Source: Buttiauxella noackiae ATCC 51607
Lineage (GTDB): Bacteria; Pseudomonadota; Gammaproteobacteria; Enterobacterales; Enterobacteriaceae
Assembly: GCF_001654865.1 (NCBI RefSeq)
Contig: NZ_LXEO01000039.1
Coordinates: forward strand, 1-64,000
DNA: 64,000 nucleotides
Reading direction: 5' to 3'
Shown here: positions 20,357-30,589 of the stretch, in pieces
Layout of the letters: every line of letters begins with the position of its first letter
Numbering within the stretch: the first letter of the stretch is position 1
Notes under the pieces: model-generated
Seen by the model: only the letters and a program-made list of their open reading frames with translations
Databases searched by the model: none
What the model was told of the DNA's origin: nothing
Translations under genes and position numbers: made by a program

Positions 20357-23245
20357 TTACTTAGCGTCTACAAGCGGCAAAGATTGCTGCAGAGAGCTGA
20401 CCTCCTTCCAGGTTTTCCAGCCTTTCGGAGTGGCATAATCTGACTTGCCATTGTGGCTACCAGAAACTTGCGACAGTACAGCTATTCCCTGTGGTTCAAT
20501 CACTGCCTGATGGAAGAAATCAGCCAGTTTTTGCGGCGTCAGTTTTTTAATTTCGGCGACTACTTTATCACGCGAATCAAAATCCAGGTTTCCGCGATCG
20601 AAATCTTTGCTCAGTTGTGAAGCCTCCTGAGACAAGGTTTGCGGTGCCTGCATAATTTCACTGATCATTCCCTGCTGCATTTGAGCAAAATCTTCAGCGC
20701 TCATCTCACGCAACTTCTTTTCAGCCGTTGGGTAAAACGCTTTAAAACGCTGGTACAAGTAGGCTGGTTGCTTATCGTTACTTTGCAGTAAGAAACCAAT
20801 CCCCCACTGGCGGCCAACTGACATCGGGAATGCAAACACGGCATAACCCAACTGTTCCTGGGTACGCAACTGATTGTAGAACCAAGGCTGAATGATTTGC
20901 CCCAGCATAGAGCTGTAAGCTGTACTTACCGTTTCATCGAAACCTTTCGGTACATAAACTGCGGCCAGCGCCGAATCTGTGCTACTACCTGTTTTTTCAA
21001 ACATCGCTAAATGTTTGCTATCCACAAGCACGTCTTTATTGCGGCACCACTCATTACCTTTGGTAGCGAGCTGGTTTTGTACATTATGTGCAAGCTCTTT
21101 TGCCTGACCAGCAGACATATTGCCCAGCACTAAAAACTCAGGTTTAGCATTAGTTTTTAAAGCTTCCCGGTAATCAAGCACGTCTTTTATCGTCAGATCA
21201 GGCAACAACGCACGGCGTGTTTCACGCTGGAAGTACGGCACCTGCGATACCATCTGCACCGGCATAATCGCCTGATCGTAAGCTTTGCCTTTATCTGCCG
21301 AATCCATCATTTGGGCATACCATGACTTTGCCTGATCCAACTGCTCTTGAGTCGGTGTATAGGAGAAATAGCCTTTTAGCAGTGCTTCAAAAAGTTGTGG
21401 CAAACGTTGGGTGTAACCGTTGGCATTAACCATCAAACCGCTATTGGCATTTGTAGAGAAGCCAATACCGCCAATGGAAGCCTGGTTGCTTAACTCGTCC
21501 AGGGCGATTCCTGCCAGATAGTCATTCAGAGCAAACAAGACCTGGTTTTTCGCGCTATCCATCGCCTGCGGGTTACGCAGCACCATAGTCACGTCAGCTT
21601 TTGGTTCACTGGCAAAATAGTGGCTTGGCATATACAACACACGCAAACCTGGTTCTTTTACCAGTAACTCAGGGTGAGCATAGGTTTTATCTGGTTTAAC
21701 TAACGTAAAGTCATCCGGGATGTACGGGTTCAATTGCGGCAATGTCAGTTTGATTGCTGCCGCTTTTTTCTGCCAGGTATCGAAGAGTTGTGGTGTGATT
21801 TTATCGACCTGATAAGGCGCTTCGACAAAATAAGCCGTTTTATTATGTGGCTCTTTCGGGCTGATATACCAGACACGTGCATTTTGCGGCGTCATCATAT
21901 CCAGGCGCGCTTTAATAGCCGCTGGATCGTATTGATCGGCGATATTGACAGCATCAAGTGTGTGCTCGACAGGCACGCGCAGCATGGTGTCTGCTAACCA
22001 TTCTACATAATCCATATCTCGGGTTATGGATGGATAACGGAAGTCGAGATCGAGAACATGGGCAAGTTCGTCGAAATAACTTTTATCGACACCATTCTCA
22101 CGCAGTTTATTTAAGTAACTGAAAATAGCCGCAACCACTTCATCACGCTGCGCAAGACCTTTATCCGTCAACGATACGGAGATTGCGAACACACCGCTGT
22201 TGCCGTTAACTAACGGGTCGGAATCGGCACGGATGCTATCTGCCAACCCCTGCTTTTGCAGCCAGTCAGAAAGCGTATTGTTGCTACGATTGCCAATCAA
22301 ATAGCCAATTAATTCATCTGTTTTGCTGCGGAATTTATCGCTGTTATTGTCGATACGGAATTCAACACGCACCACTTTGCGAGGCAATGCGGGTACATAA
22401 TGAATGACGATTCCTTTTTGCGCATCAGTGACAACCGGCACATCAATAACAGGCCGTTCAATATTTTTATTCGGCACTCGGCCATATGTTTCCACAGCAA
22501 TTTTTGCCAGTTCTGGCAATGGTTTATTACTGTAAATAACGGCCTTCATCAGGTTCGCAGAATAATATTTATCACGGAAAGCGACCAGAGCATCCAGCAG
22601 CTTGCTTCCTGGTTTGTCGCGCAGAGTTTCAAGATTACCGCCTGAAAAACGCGAACCAGGATGTGCAGGATTGATAGTTTCAGCACTAACTTGCGCCATA
22701 CGCATACCATCACGGGCGCGAGCTAAGGTCAGCTCTGCATTAACCGCATTACGTTCACGTTCGGCATATTCTGGCGCGAGATTCGGCTCAGCGATAGCAT
22801 CAGACAAACGGTCAACCGCCCCTTCCAGCGCATCGTTTTCTACTTCGAGATAAAACGCAGTGCGGTAAGTTGCAGTGCTGGCGTTATGGCTGCCACCATG
22901 CTTTTTGAGAAATTCTGACAGGCTATCCGGCTCCGGATACTTTTTGGAGCCCATCAGCGTCATATGTTCAAGATAGTGAGCCAAGCCAAGATGGTCGTTA
23001 GGATCCTCTAAAGAACCAACGGGAACAACCAACGCAGACAATGACTTAACAGCTTGCGGATCAGAAACCAGCAGGACTGTCATACCATTATCAAGACGTA
23101 TAGCCTGATATTGACGGTTGTCTTTCTCACTTTTGCGTATAGTTTCCTGGATAGGTTGCCAACCCGTGTCTGCCTGACTTAATGGTGCCCAAAGGGCAAC
23201 TAACAACAAGAAAAGCGGTTTTAACCAGGTGCTGCATTTAGGCAT
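20357..23245 (-). CDS. ptrA: Protease III (pitrilysin) PtrA
   Basis: Periplasmic M16 zinc metalloprotease of 962 residues, the same as in E. coli. Signal peptide 1-25 ends in LSQA. The inverted zinc motif HxxEH is at 90-94 (HYLEH), with the distal glutamate in the ERNAVNAEL region. It has four M16 domains forming a closed clamshell that degrades small peptides such as insulin chains. It sits between recC and recB in the same direction, the usual enteric arrangement, although its function is unrelated to recombination. Confidence 0.96.
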   Translation of the reverse strand: MPKCSTWLKPLFLLLVALWAPLSQADTGWQPIQETIRKSEKDNRQYQAIRLDNGMTVLLVSDPQAVKSLSALVVPVGSLEDPNDHLGLAHYLEHMTLMGSKKYPEPDSLSEFLKKHGGSHNASTATYRTAFYLEVENDALEGAVDRLSDAIAEPNLAPEYAERERNAVNAELTLARARDGMRMAQVSAETINPAHPGSRFSGGNLETLRDKPGSKLLDALVAFRDKYYSANLMKAVIYSNKPLPELAKIAVETYGRVPNKNIERPVIDVPVVTDAQKGIVIHYVPALPRKVVRVEFRIDNNSDKFRSKTDELIGYLIGNRSNNTLSDWLQKQGLADSIRADSDPLVNGNSGVFAISVSLTDKGLAQRDEVVAAIFSYLNKLRENGVDKSYFDELAHVLDLDFRYPSITRDMDYVEWLADTMLRVPVEHTLDAVNIADQYDPAAIKARLDMMTPQNARVWYISPKEPHNKTAYFVEAPYQVDKITPQLFDTWQKKAAAIKLTLPQLNPYIPDDFTLVKPDKTYAHPELLVKEPGLRVLYMPSHYFASEPKADVTMVLRNPQAMDSAKNQVLFALNDYLAGIALDELSNQASIGGIGFSTNANSGLMVNANGYTQRLPQLFEALLKGYFSYTPTQEQLDQAKSWYAQMMDSADKGKAYDQAIMPVQMVSQVPYFQRETRRALLPDLTIKDVLDYREALKTNAKPEFLVLGNMSAGQAKELAHNVQNQLATKGNEWCRNKDVLVDSKHLAMFEKTGSSTDSALAAVYVPKGFDETVSTAYSSMLGQIIQPWFYNQLRTQEQLGYAVFAFPMSVGRQWGIGFLLQSNDKQPAYLYQRFKAFYPTAEKKLREMSAEDFAQMQQGMISEIMQAPQTLSQEASQLSKDFDRGNLDFDSRDKVVAEIKKLTPQKLADFFHQAVIEPQGIAVLSQVSGSHNGKSDYATPKGWKTWKEVSSLQQSLPLVDAK

Positions 23246-23400
23246 TCACGAACCTCATAATCACGAAACTTCCTAACTCACTCATCATTAACAACTTTTA
23301 AAAACAATCTGTTATTTTAGTTGTTTATTTTTTCGCCAACCCTGAGCAAGTAGCGCATCATAGATGAACCCGCCGAATTGTGCAATTTTTATACAGTCAT

Positions 23401-26400
23401 TTAAGCTTTATTAAAACGAAACAGCGGCAGTAAGTAGCGCTCTGCCTCTCTTATAATCGCCTCGTAGTAGTCAGGTTCAAGCGTACGATACAGGCGTTGT
23501 AGCCACATATCAGCCCCCTCACCTTCAACTCTCTGATTTCCTTCCCAGGCCGCCAATAGCTTACTTTTGGCTTTCTGTTGCGTTTGCTCATCCCATAAAA
23601 TGGCATCATTTGCAGGTTCATAACAGGCTTTTATCCATGCGCCGCCACTCACAGGAAGCAACAAGAGCGGTTGTACTAATCCTTTGCGATAACCATCAAT
23701 AAGTTGCTGGAGATAGCTTTTTGCCTGTTCCCTCTCAAGTGCAGGGAATTTCCACTCCGTTGAATCCCGTCCGTACAGGCGACTTTCGCCATTCCCCCCC
23801 AATGCACACCAGACAACATGTTCGATCCACAGCTGCATACCGTGTGCCGGATTGAGGATGGAAGGACGCCAGCGCAACAAGCCATCAGCCTGCACATCCG
23901 ACAGCCAACCTTCCAGACTTGTTCCGTCTAAATCTAGCGAGACTTCCACACTGTTACCGTTTTGCCGTTCAGCTCTCACTTTTTGTGCCAGTTCTGCCAT
24001 TTCTGTTAACTGGGTTTCCCATAAAATCTCACCGAAAGCTCCATACGGCAACGAGCCTGCCGCACGGTAGCGGCGGAATAGTTGCTGTGTGTCACCTTCC
24101 TGAACCAGGGTATTGAGCAATTCCTGATTCATCTGGAAACGCTCCAGGCTATCTAATGTGAACGGCTCGGCATCGGGTAAATCGCTCTCTTCAAGTCGAA
24201 AATGGATACCCAGACGCATCTGGAAAAAGGCCCGTACCGGATGACGCCAGAAACGCTGTAATTGGTCGAGCGTAATGACTTCCTGACTCTCTTCTTGTAA
24301 TGGTTGAATAAATGCCACCTGGGCCTGGCCCTGATCCCTTGCGGCTGGTAACCATTCGTTGGCATAGCTTTGTACAAGCGCTCCCGGCAAAAAATTACCC
24401 GCCTCGAAAGGGGTACGATAATGTTGCTGAACCAGATGTTTTTTCACAAGCTCACTGCTTTCATCACAGGTCTGTTCCGTGTCCTGTGGCAGGCAATGAC
24501 TTTGCGCGATGTAGTCCAATAATTCGTCAACCAGTACTGAAGGATAGCGTTGGCTGTTGTCCTGAATAGACCGCCCGATATAGCTAATATAAAAACGTAA
24601 TTGCGCCGAATTTAGGGCTTCAAGGAATAAGTAACGGTCATCGTCCCTGCGGCTACGGTCACCACGCTGCGGCTTCTGGCTCATAAGATCAAAACCAAGT
24701 GGCGCCAGTGTGCGCGGATAAACGCCATCATTCATACCAAGCAAGCACACGACTTTGAAAGGAATGGAACGCATCGGCATCAGGGTACAGAAGTTTATTG
24801 GCCCGGCCAGAAAACGTTGACTGATGCGTTCTTGATCGAGACGCTGTGCCAACTCGTCACGTAATAACGTTAGCGAGATTTGCTCCTGGTAACGCGACTC
24901 AAGACCATATTTAATGATTTCTTGCCACTGCTGTTCAATGAGCGCCAGCGCACCTTCTGTTTCAGTATCAGGCAAGAAGAAGCTCGATAACATGTCGCGG
25001 CAGACTGTTGTCCATTCGGCTAATGGCCGAGCCACTGAGAGCTCCCTACGCCAGATGTTCAACTGCATTAATAATTCAGCCAATTGCCCGACAAGTTCAG
25101 CGATTAAACCGCTCGACTCATCGTAAGGGAGAATGGATTGCCACTCGCCCGCCTGACTATCCATTGCATAACCCAACAGCATACGTGTGAGACCAAAGCG
25201 CCACGTGTGCTGCCCGGTTGCGGGAAGATCCAATTCGCGCACATTGTCATCATCAATTCCCCAACGAATCCCAGATTCATTGACCCATTGGCGCAAATAG
25301 CGCAGCCCTTCTTCGTTAATTGAGAAGCGAGCAGCCAGCGCGGGAACCTCAAGCAGTGCAAGAACATCCTGTGCTACGAAACGGCTATCAGGAAGCGAAA
25401 GTAGAGAAATAAACGCCTGCAGAGCCGGGTGAGCCTGTCTGGCGCGGCGGTCAGAAATCGCAAAGGGTAAACGACGCTCACCAACAGCGTTCCCAAATAC
25501 GGCCTGGATAAATGGGCTGTAGCTATCGATATCTGCCACCATCACGATAATGTCTCGTGGTGTTAGCGTCGGATCTGCATCAAGCATCGCCAGTAGCTGA
25601 TCGTGCAGCACTTCGACTTCACGCTGAGGGCTGTGGCATTCATGGAATGTCACTGATTGATCATCAAGAGCAAGAAGGCGTTTCTTATGGCTATGTTCAA
25701 ACTCTTCTTCGGTTAATCCGGTGACAGCATTGTTTTGTAGCTCCAGCAAATCGTACTGCACATTGCGCAGCACGTTGTCAGGCTCAATATCGACAAATAC
25801 ATCAATCTCTTCAAAACGTTGTAATTCAGCTAACAGGTACGTGTAATCACGCCCCAACTTCCCCCATGAGGCCAGCAGTGGGTTGCCAATATCTTGTTCA
25901 CCCTCGTCGTTGAACAATGCTGAGGCTGTGTCGCAATCTCTGAACAGTGGCAGCGTGATGTCTCGCTGCGCGTGGCTGCGACGTCGACGGCTGATCAAAC
26001 GAGCAAGATAAGCGGGGTCTTTAATATCACCCCAGTAGTAGCGGCAAGGGTTGGTAAACAGCAGATGCACGTCAATGTGCTTACCAAGGGCCTGTAACGC
26101 CTGAAGGTAAACAGGTGGTAATGCCGAAATACCACAAATAAACACACGCGCTGGTAAGCCCGGCGGGCATTCACTGCTTTTATCCAGAGTATCAATGAAG
26201 CGTTGATAGAGATTTGCACGATGCCATTCCGGTTGTTCAAGTTCTTGCGTATGCCGAACCAATGCCGCCCAGAGAGGAGCCTGCCACGATTGGGCTTCAC
26301 CCACATTGTCTGCGAGTTCCCCCTTTTCCCACAGGCTTAACCATGCAGGCCGATAAACTAAATATTGGTCATAGAGGTCAGCAATTCTTGAGGCCAACTG

Positions 26401-26775
26401 TGAGAGTTTTCGCCCATTTTCATCTTCTTCAAGATACTGACCCAAAAGTGAAAATTCAGGCTGCTCCAGCATCGTCGGGATGAGCGTCATCAATTTCCAG
26501 CTCATGCTTTGCTTGTTGAAAGCACTTTGCTCAGGAATGTTTGGTAATACACGTACAAACATATCCCAGATGAAACTAGCGGGAAGCGGGAAGCTTATGT
26601 TCGCTGCGATTCCAAATTTTTGTGCCAACGTCATTTGTAGCCACTGCGCCATACCGGTGCTTTGCACCAATACCACTTCAGGCTGGAAAGGGTCCGGCAA
26701 CGGTTGCCTTTCCACTATATATTCCATAATTGCTTCCAGCACATCCAGCCGGTTGGAATGGTAAACACGCAACAT
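23401..26775 (-). CDS. recC: Exodeoxyribonuclease V gamma subunit RecC
   Basis: RecC splits the duplex, feeds both strands to RecB and RecD and recognises Chi. 1124 residues (E. coli 1122). The start is the ATG at 26773-26775 (MLRVYHSNRLDVLEA) with AGGAG upstream; the frame is open 54 codons further, into ppdC, which is a chance extension. The inactive helicase-like fold is seen in VQSTGMAQWLQMTLAQKFG and LLGMNDGVYPR. It follows ppdC by seven bases. The 155-base gap to ptrA holds no gene. Confidence 0.96.
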   Translation of the reverse strand: MLRVYHSNRLDVLEAIMEYIVERQPLPDPFQPEVVLVQSTGMAQWLQMTLAQKFGIAANISFPLPASFIWDMFVRVLPNIPEQSAFNKQSMSWKLMTLIPTMLEQPEFSLLGQYLEEDENGRKLSQLASRIADLYDQYLVYRPAWLSLWEKGELADNVGEAQSWQAPLWAALVRHTQELEQPEWHRANLYQRFIDTLDKSSECPPGLPARVFICGISALPPVYLQALQALGKHIDVHLLFTNPCRYYWGDIKDPAYLARLISRRRRSHAQRDITLPLFRDCDTASALFNDEGEQDIGNPLLASWGKLGRDYTYLLAELQRFEEIDVFVDIEPDNVLRNVQYDLLELQNNAVTGLTEEEFEHSHKKRLLALDDQSVTFHECHSPQREVEVLHDQLLAMLDADPTLTPRDIIVMVADIDSYSPFIQAVFGNAVGERRLPFAISDRRARQAHPALQAFISLLSLPDSRFVAQDVLALLEVPALAARFSINEEGLRYLRQWVNESGIRWGIDDDNVRELDLPATGQHTWRFGLTRMLLGYAMDSQAGEWQSILPYDESSGLIAELVGQLAELLMQLNIWRRELSVARPLAEWTTVCRDMLSSFFLPDTETEGALALIEQQWQEIIKYGLESRYQEQISLTLLRDELAQRLDQERISQRFLAGPINFCTLMPMRSIPFKVVCLLGMNDGVYPRTLAPLGFDLMSQKPQRGDRSRRDDDRYLFLEALNSAQLRFYISYIGRSIQDNSQRYPSVLVDELLDYIAQSHCLPQDTEQTCDESSELVKKHLVQQHYRTPFEAGNFLPGALVQSYANEWLPAARDQGQAQVAFIQPLQEESQEVITLDQLQRFWRHPVRAFFQMRLGIHFRLEESDLPDAEPFTLDSLERFQMNQELLNTLVQEGDTQQLFRRYRAAGSLPYGAFGEILWETQLTEMAELAQKVRAERQNGNSVEVSLDLDGTSLEGWLSDVQADGLLRWRPSILNPAHGMQLWIEHVVWCALGGNGESRLYGRDSTEWKFPALEREQAKSYLQQLIDGYRKGLVQPLLLLPVSGGAWIKACYEPANDAILWDEQTQQKAKSKLLAAWEGNQRVEGEGADMWLQRLYRTLEPDYYEAIIREAERYLLPLFRFNKA

Positions 26776-26782
26776 AGAATCG

Positions 26783-27124
26783 CTACTCCTGACTTTTCTC
26801 TTTTTGCGGGCAATATAGCCGCGATAGCTGCCCGGTTCGCCCACCAGGGCTAATAATAGTAACGGCGATGCTGACACATCCCGCCGCTGATGTCTGCTGT
26901 CGACTGACTGTCCATCCATCTGTTGGCAATGGCACATCAGGCTCGCTCATCTCTATGGCTAAACGCCACAACTGACGAGAATGCCATTGCGACTGAAAAC
27001 CTTGTTGTAATACTCGGTAATACCCCAGCAGAGCCAGCATCACCACTGAAAATAGTGCCATAGCACACAACACTTCAATCAGACTAAATCCGCGCTCTAA
27101 CGATTTTACTGTGGTAACTGGCAT
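26783..27124 (-). CDS. ppdC: Prepilin-like protein PpdC
   Basis: 113-residue pseudopilin (E. coli 107). A type IV prepilin signal is visible: positively charged leader with cleavage between Gly and Phe in ERGFSLIEV, then a hydrophobic helix (about 13-35). It overlaps ygdB by 19 bases and precedes recC by seven. Role uncertain; the group ppdAB-ygdB-ppdC may form minor pilin parts of a type II/IV-like assembly. Confidence 0.88.
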   Translation of the reverse strand: MPVTTVKSLERGFSLIEVLCAMALFSVVMLALLGYYRVLQQGFQSQWHSRQLWRLAIEMSEPDVPLPTDGWTVSRQQTSAAGCVSIAVTIISPGGRTGQLSRLYCPQKEKSQE

Positions 27125-27534
27125 CTGGGCACCTCAGCAAAAGGGCAAAAATCCAGCCAACCATGAGGCGTCGATAGCCAATGTAAATTATCTACAATAC
27201 CCCATTGCCACAATGTTAGTGGCGCCCCTGAATAAGCTCCACGCGCCGCCATCACAACCTCATTTCTCTCGACCAGCAAGATGCAGGCTTTCCAGCCTTT
27301 TTCTATTTCTTGCTGGCACTGCCATGTTTGCTGAGGTTGCCAGGTTAACTGACTTCCCCAGGCTTGAGCAGAAACGGCAGCAGCATATTGCTTAAGAAAA
27401 CCCACTTCGCTGGCGACTAAATGCCGCTGGTGACTTAACTGCCGTTGTAATCCACCAAGCATTAATATACCCAGCGCAAACAATAGCAGGACAAATCCGA
27501 GGGTGATATTTCCCTGCTCAGAATGCCGGCTCAA
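27106..27534 (-). CDS. ygdB: DUF2509 protein YgdB (pseudopilin-like cluster)
   Basis: 142-residue protein with one N-terminal membrane segment (about 10-28) and a periplasmic part ending in LDFCPFAEVPRCQLPQ, matching the tail of E. coli YgdB (135 residues). The start appears to be TTG at 27532-27534, overlapping the ppdB stop by four bases; no ATG is nearby. Function unknown; minor-pilin-like by context. Confidence 0.82.
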   Translation of the reverse strand: MSRHSEQGNITLGFVLLLFALGILMLGGLQRQLSHQRHLVASEVGFLKQYAAAVSAQAWGSQLTWQPQQTWQCQQEIEKGWKACILLVERNEVVMAARGAYSGAPLTLWQWGIVDNLHWLSTPHGWLDFCPFAEVPRCQLPQ

Positions 27535-28091
27535 AGGTTGTATCCCACAACGGCATGACGCACAGACACCGGGTTTTGGCCTTTTTTGAAAGCAGCTTCC
27601 AGTTCAATGATTAACAACGGAGGCATTAAATGACGGGCCTGGCGGGCGACGGAGAATTTCTGTATAGACATTATTGCTGGATCGGATACTTTCTCCCAGC
27701 CACTACCTTCACAACTGGTAGCTCCGCGCATAAACTCCAGATTGCTACCATTTAGTCGATAGCCTGCCAATTCAGTTTCGGCATGGCTGGCGGGCTCCCA
27801 GCGCCCATTACTATTGCTATCCCATTGCAATAAAACGCATCCGCCCTCTTTGCGCAGCACCAACCCATCACCCTGGCAACTTCCGTGACAATAGCCTGCT
27901 CTTTGCAACTGTTTCCCCAAGCTGAACGCCAATTGCCAGATTGACTCTTGTAGGCTTTCTTTATGGTATTGCTGCAATACTGCTTGTTGCAGAGCTGGAA
28001 ATAATCGCCCTGCACCGAGCAAAACAATACTACTTAATGCCATGGCGATGAGGGTTTCCAGTAAGGTGAATCCCTGCTGATTTAGCTGCAT
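27531..28091 (-). CDS. ppdB: Prepilin-like protein PpdB
   Basis: 186 residues (E. coli 187). The chosen ATG (28089-28091) has the ribosome site AGGGAGC; the frame is open 21 codons upstream but that part runs into ppdA. The prepilin motif QQGFTLLETLIAMA starts at residue 5, with Glu at position 5 of the mature protein. It overlaps ppdA by 10 bases. Confidence 0.88.
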   Translation of the reverse strand: MQLNQQGFTLLETLIAMALSSIVLLGAGRLFPALQQAVLQQYHKESLQESIWQLAFSLGKQLQRAGYCHGSCQGDGLVLRKEGGCVLLQWDSNSNGRWEPASHAETELAGYRLNGSNLEFMRGATSCEGSGWEKVSDPAIMSIQKFSVARQARHLMPPLLIIELEAAFKKGQNPVSVRHAVVGYNL

Positions 28092-28555
28092 TTGTTGCTC
28101 CCTATAACCTCGCAGACACGAATTCGTCCCTGAGCCGATAGAACAACCCGCCATTTCCCAGCCATGCTTTGCAACATGATATGGCCAGGCCAGGCAGTAT
28201 TTCTTAATCCATAAAACCCGATACCTGGCGTGATCTCAGTGATATCAACATCAGTAAAAGGCTGGTTCAATCGCCAGCGTTTGTCAGAATGACATTCACT
28301 GTCCTCCACCAATTTGCTGGTAAGGCACCAGATTTTCTCTGTTCGCTTCACCACTAGCAGATGGTCTCGGTTATGCCAGTTAGCATCACTGCGCAGTTGT
28401 TCAAGCAAATTGCGGACATGTTGGGTGGTTATCCATAGTCGTTGTTGTTGCTGCCACTGTTGCCAGCCATACACACCGCCTGCACTTAGTACCGCAACAA
28501 TGATCATTACCACCATCATTTCTATCAGGCTAAAGCCTTGTTGTTTTGTTTTCAT
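28082..28555 (-). CDS. ppdA: Prepilin-like protein PpdA
   Basis: 157-residue pseudopilin (E. coli 156) with the cleavage motif KQQGFSLIEMMVVM at the start and a GspH-type body. First gene of the ppdA-ppdB-ygdB-ppdC-recC group, all overlapping or nearly so. The 184-base gap to thyA holds the thyA terminator and presumably the promoter of this group. Confidence 0.88.
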   Translation of the reverse strand: MKTKQQGFSLIEMMVVMIIVAVLSAGGVYGWQQWQQQQRLWITTQHVRNLLEQLRSDANWHNRDHLLVVKRTEKIWCLTSKLVEDSECHSDKRWRLNQPFTDVDITEITPGIGFYGLRNTAWPGHIMLQSMAGKWRVVLSAQGRIRVCEVIGSNKCS

Positions 28556-28690
28556 GGCGACAGTGTGGCAGCCGAAAAATTCTTCGCTACAGACAAGGAT
28601 CTATTTTTCGGGGTGACTCGAAGGATAGTTTTACGGTTTCATCAGGTTACAGATGTACTGGAAAGAGTCTCGCAGAGGCGAAATTCAGGC

Positions 28691-28721
28691 AAAAAAAACC
28701 GGCGCACAAATGGCACCGGTT
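28691..28721 (-). terminator. Terminator of thyA
   Basis: On the minus strand the hairpin ACCGGTGC-catttgt-GCGCCGGT is followed by T8. It lies 19 bases downstream of the thyA stop. Confidence 0.85.
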
Positions 28722-28739
28722 ATGGCAGGCTGTCGGTCG

Positions 28740-29534
28740 TCAGATAGCGACTGGCGCTTTGATCGCAGGATGCGGATCGTAGCCTTCTATTTCGAAATCG
28801 TCGAAACGGTAATCGAACAGAGACTCAGGTTTACGTTTGATCACCAGTTTCGGCAAAGCCCGTGGCTCACGGGTTAACTGCAAACGGGTTTGCTCGAGGT
28901 GGTTGCTGTACAAGTGGGTATCGCCACCGGTCCAGACAAAGTCACCCACTTCCAGGTCGCACTGCTGCGCCATCATATGAACCAGCAGTGCATAGCTGGC
29001 GATATTAAATGGCAGGCCAAGGAAGATGTCGCATGAACGTTGGTAAAGCTGGCAGGAAAGCTTGCCGTCAGCCACGTAGAACTGGAAGAACGCATGGCAC
29101 GGGGCCAACGCCATTTTATCCAGCTCACCCACGTTCCACGCCGAAACGATAATGCGGCGTGAGTCTGGATCGTTTTTAAGCTGGTTAATCACAGTCGTTA
29201 ACTGGTCAATATGGCGGCCATCAGGCGTTGCCCAGGAGCGCCACTGCTTGCCATATACAGGGCCAAGGTCACCATTTTCATCCGCCCATTCGTCCCAGAT
29301 AGAGACGTTGTTTTCATGCAGATAAGCAACGTTGGTGTCCCCGTTCAGGAACCACAAAAGTTCATGAATGATGGAGCGTAAATGGCAGCGTTTGGTGGTA
29401 ACCAGCGGGAAACCATCTTGTAAATTAAAGCGCATCTGATGACCGAAAATCGACAGCGTACCGGTGCCAGTGCGGTCATCTTTTGGAGTGCCGTTTTCCA
29501 GCACATGTTTCATCAAATCAAGATACTGTTGCAT
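28740..29534 (-). CDS. thyA: Thymidylate synthase ThyA
   Basis: Makes dTMP from dUMP with methylene-tetrahydrofolate as methyl donor and reductant. 264 residues as in E. coli. The catalytic Cys146 (LAPCHAFF) and the phosphate-binding motif [20 protein letters not shown] are intact. It starts six bases after the lgt stop, so both belong to one transcript. Confidence 0.97.
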   Translation of the reverse strand: MQQYLDLMKHVLENGTPKDDRTGTGTLSIFGHQMRFNLQDGFPLVTTKRCHLRSIIHELLWFLNGDTNVAYLHENNVSIWDEWADENGDLGPVYGKQWRSWATPDGRHIDQLTTVINQLKNDPDSRRIIVSAWNVGELDKMALAPCHAFFQFYVADGKLSCQLYQRSCDIFLGLPFNIASYALLVHMMAQQCDLEVGDFVWTGGDTHLYSNHLEQTRLQLTREPRALPKLVIKRKPESLFDYRFDDFEIEGYDPHPAIKAPVAI

Positions 29535-29540
29535 GTTCCC

Positions 29541-30416
29541 TCACGAAAGTTGTTGCTGTGGACGACGACGATACGCCCAAACCATCATTACCACACCGGC
29601 GACAATCATCGGAATAGAGAGGATTTGCCCCATGCTGATGTACTGCACCCACGCACCGGTAAACTGTGCATCCGGCTGGCGGAAGAATTCAACGATAATG
29701 CGGAAAGCACCATAACCAATCAGGAACAGACCGGATACAGCCCCCATCGGGCGCGGTTTACGGATGAAGATGTTAAGAATGATGAACAGCACGATACCTT
29801 CCAGAACCATCTCGTAAAGCTGAGAAGGATGACGTGGTAAGACACCGTAGGTGTTAAACAGCGACTGCCATTCAGGGTGAGTCGCCAGCAGGCCAATATC
29901 TTCGCTACGGGAGCCAGGGAAAAGCATCGCCCACTGGAAGTTAGGATCAACACGGCCCCACAATTCGCCATTGATGAAGTTACCCAGGCGACCAGCGCCC
30001 AAGCCAAATGGAATCAGAGGTGCAATGAAATCAGCAACCTGGAAGAAAGAGCGGTGAGTGCGGCGCGCAAACCAAATCATCACGCAGATAACACCAACCA
30101 GCCCGCCGTGGAAGGACATACCGCCATCCCAGACTTTAAACAGATACAGCGGGTCAGCAAGGAAAGATGGTAGGTTATAGAAGAAGACATAACCAAGGCG
30201 TCCGCCGAGGAATACCCCAAGGAAGCCAGCATATAGCAGGTTTTCGACTTCGTCTTTCGTCCAACCGCTACCAGGCTTATTAGCGCGACGACCCGCAAGC
30301 CACATAGCAAACACGAAACCAACCAGGTACATCACTCCGTACCAGTGCAAAGAGACTGGCCCGACGGAAAAAATCACCGGGTCAAATTCAGGGAAATGCA
30401 GATAGCCACTATTCAT
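29541..30416 (-). CDS. lgt: Prolipoprotein diacylglyceryl transferase Lgt
   Basis: Inner-membrane enzyme that attaches diacylglycerol to the lipobox cysteine of prolipoproteins (in this window YgdI, YgdR and MltA are clients). 291 residues with seven membrane segments. The Lgt signature region [16 protein letters not shown] (about 140-155) and the conserved His103 area [11 protein letters not shown] are present. The 173-base gap to ptsP holds no gene. Confidence 0.97.
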   Translation of the reverse strand: MNSGYLHFPEFDPVIFSVGPVSLHWYGVMYLVGFVFAMWLAGRRANKPGSGWTKDEVENLLYAGFLGVFLGGRLGYVFFYNLPSFLADPLYLFKVWDGGMSFHGGLVGVICVMIWFARRTHRSFFQVADFIAPLIPFGLGAGRLGNFINGELWGRVDPNFQWAMLFPGSRSEDIGLLATHPEWQSLFNTYGVLPRHPSQLYEMVLEGIVLFIILNIFIRKPRPMGAVSGLFLIGYGAFRIIVEFFRQPDAQFTGAWVQYISMGQILSIPMIVAGVVMMVWAYRRRPQQQLS

Positions 30417-30589
30417 CTGTCACCACAAACCATTGTTACCCCACCGAAAGTCGACGACGGGTTGCAAGTACGCATCTGTGCAGATGCGCTCCGAAAGCAG
30501 CGGATCATAGCACAAAGGGGGGAAGGGTTAAGCCGGGCAAGTTGTAAAAGATATGTAATACCGGGTGTGGGGAAGAAACAACGAGCGCC

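Noticed and set aside
26776..26937. N-terminal extension of RecC
   Set aside because: The extra 54 codons overlap ppdC and have no RecC similarity; the ATG at 26775 has an AGGAG site.
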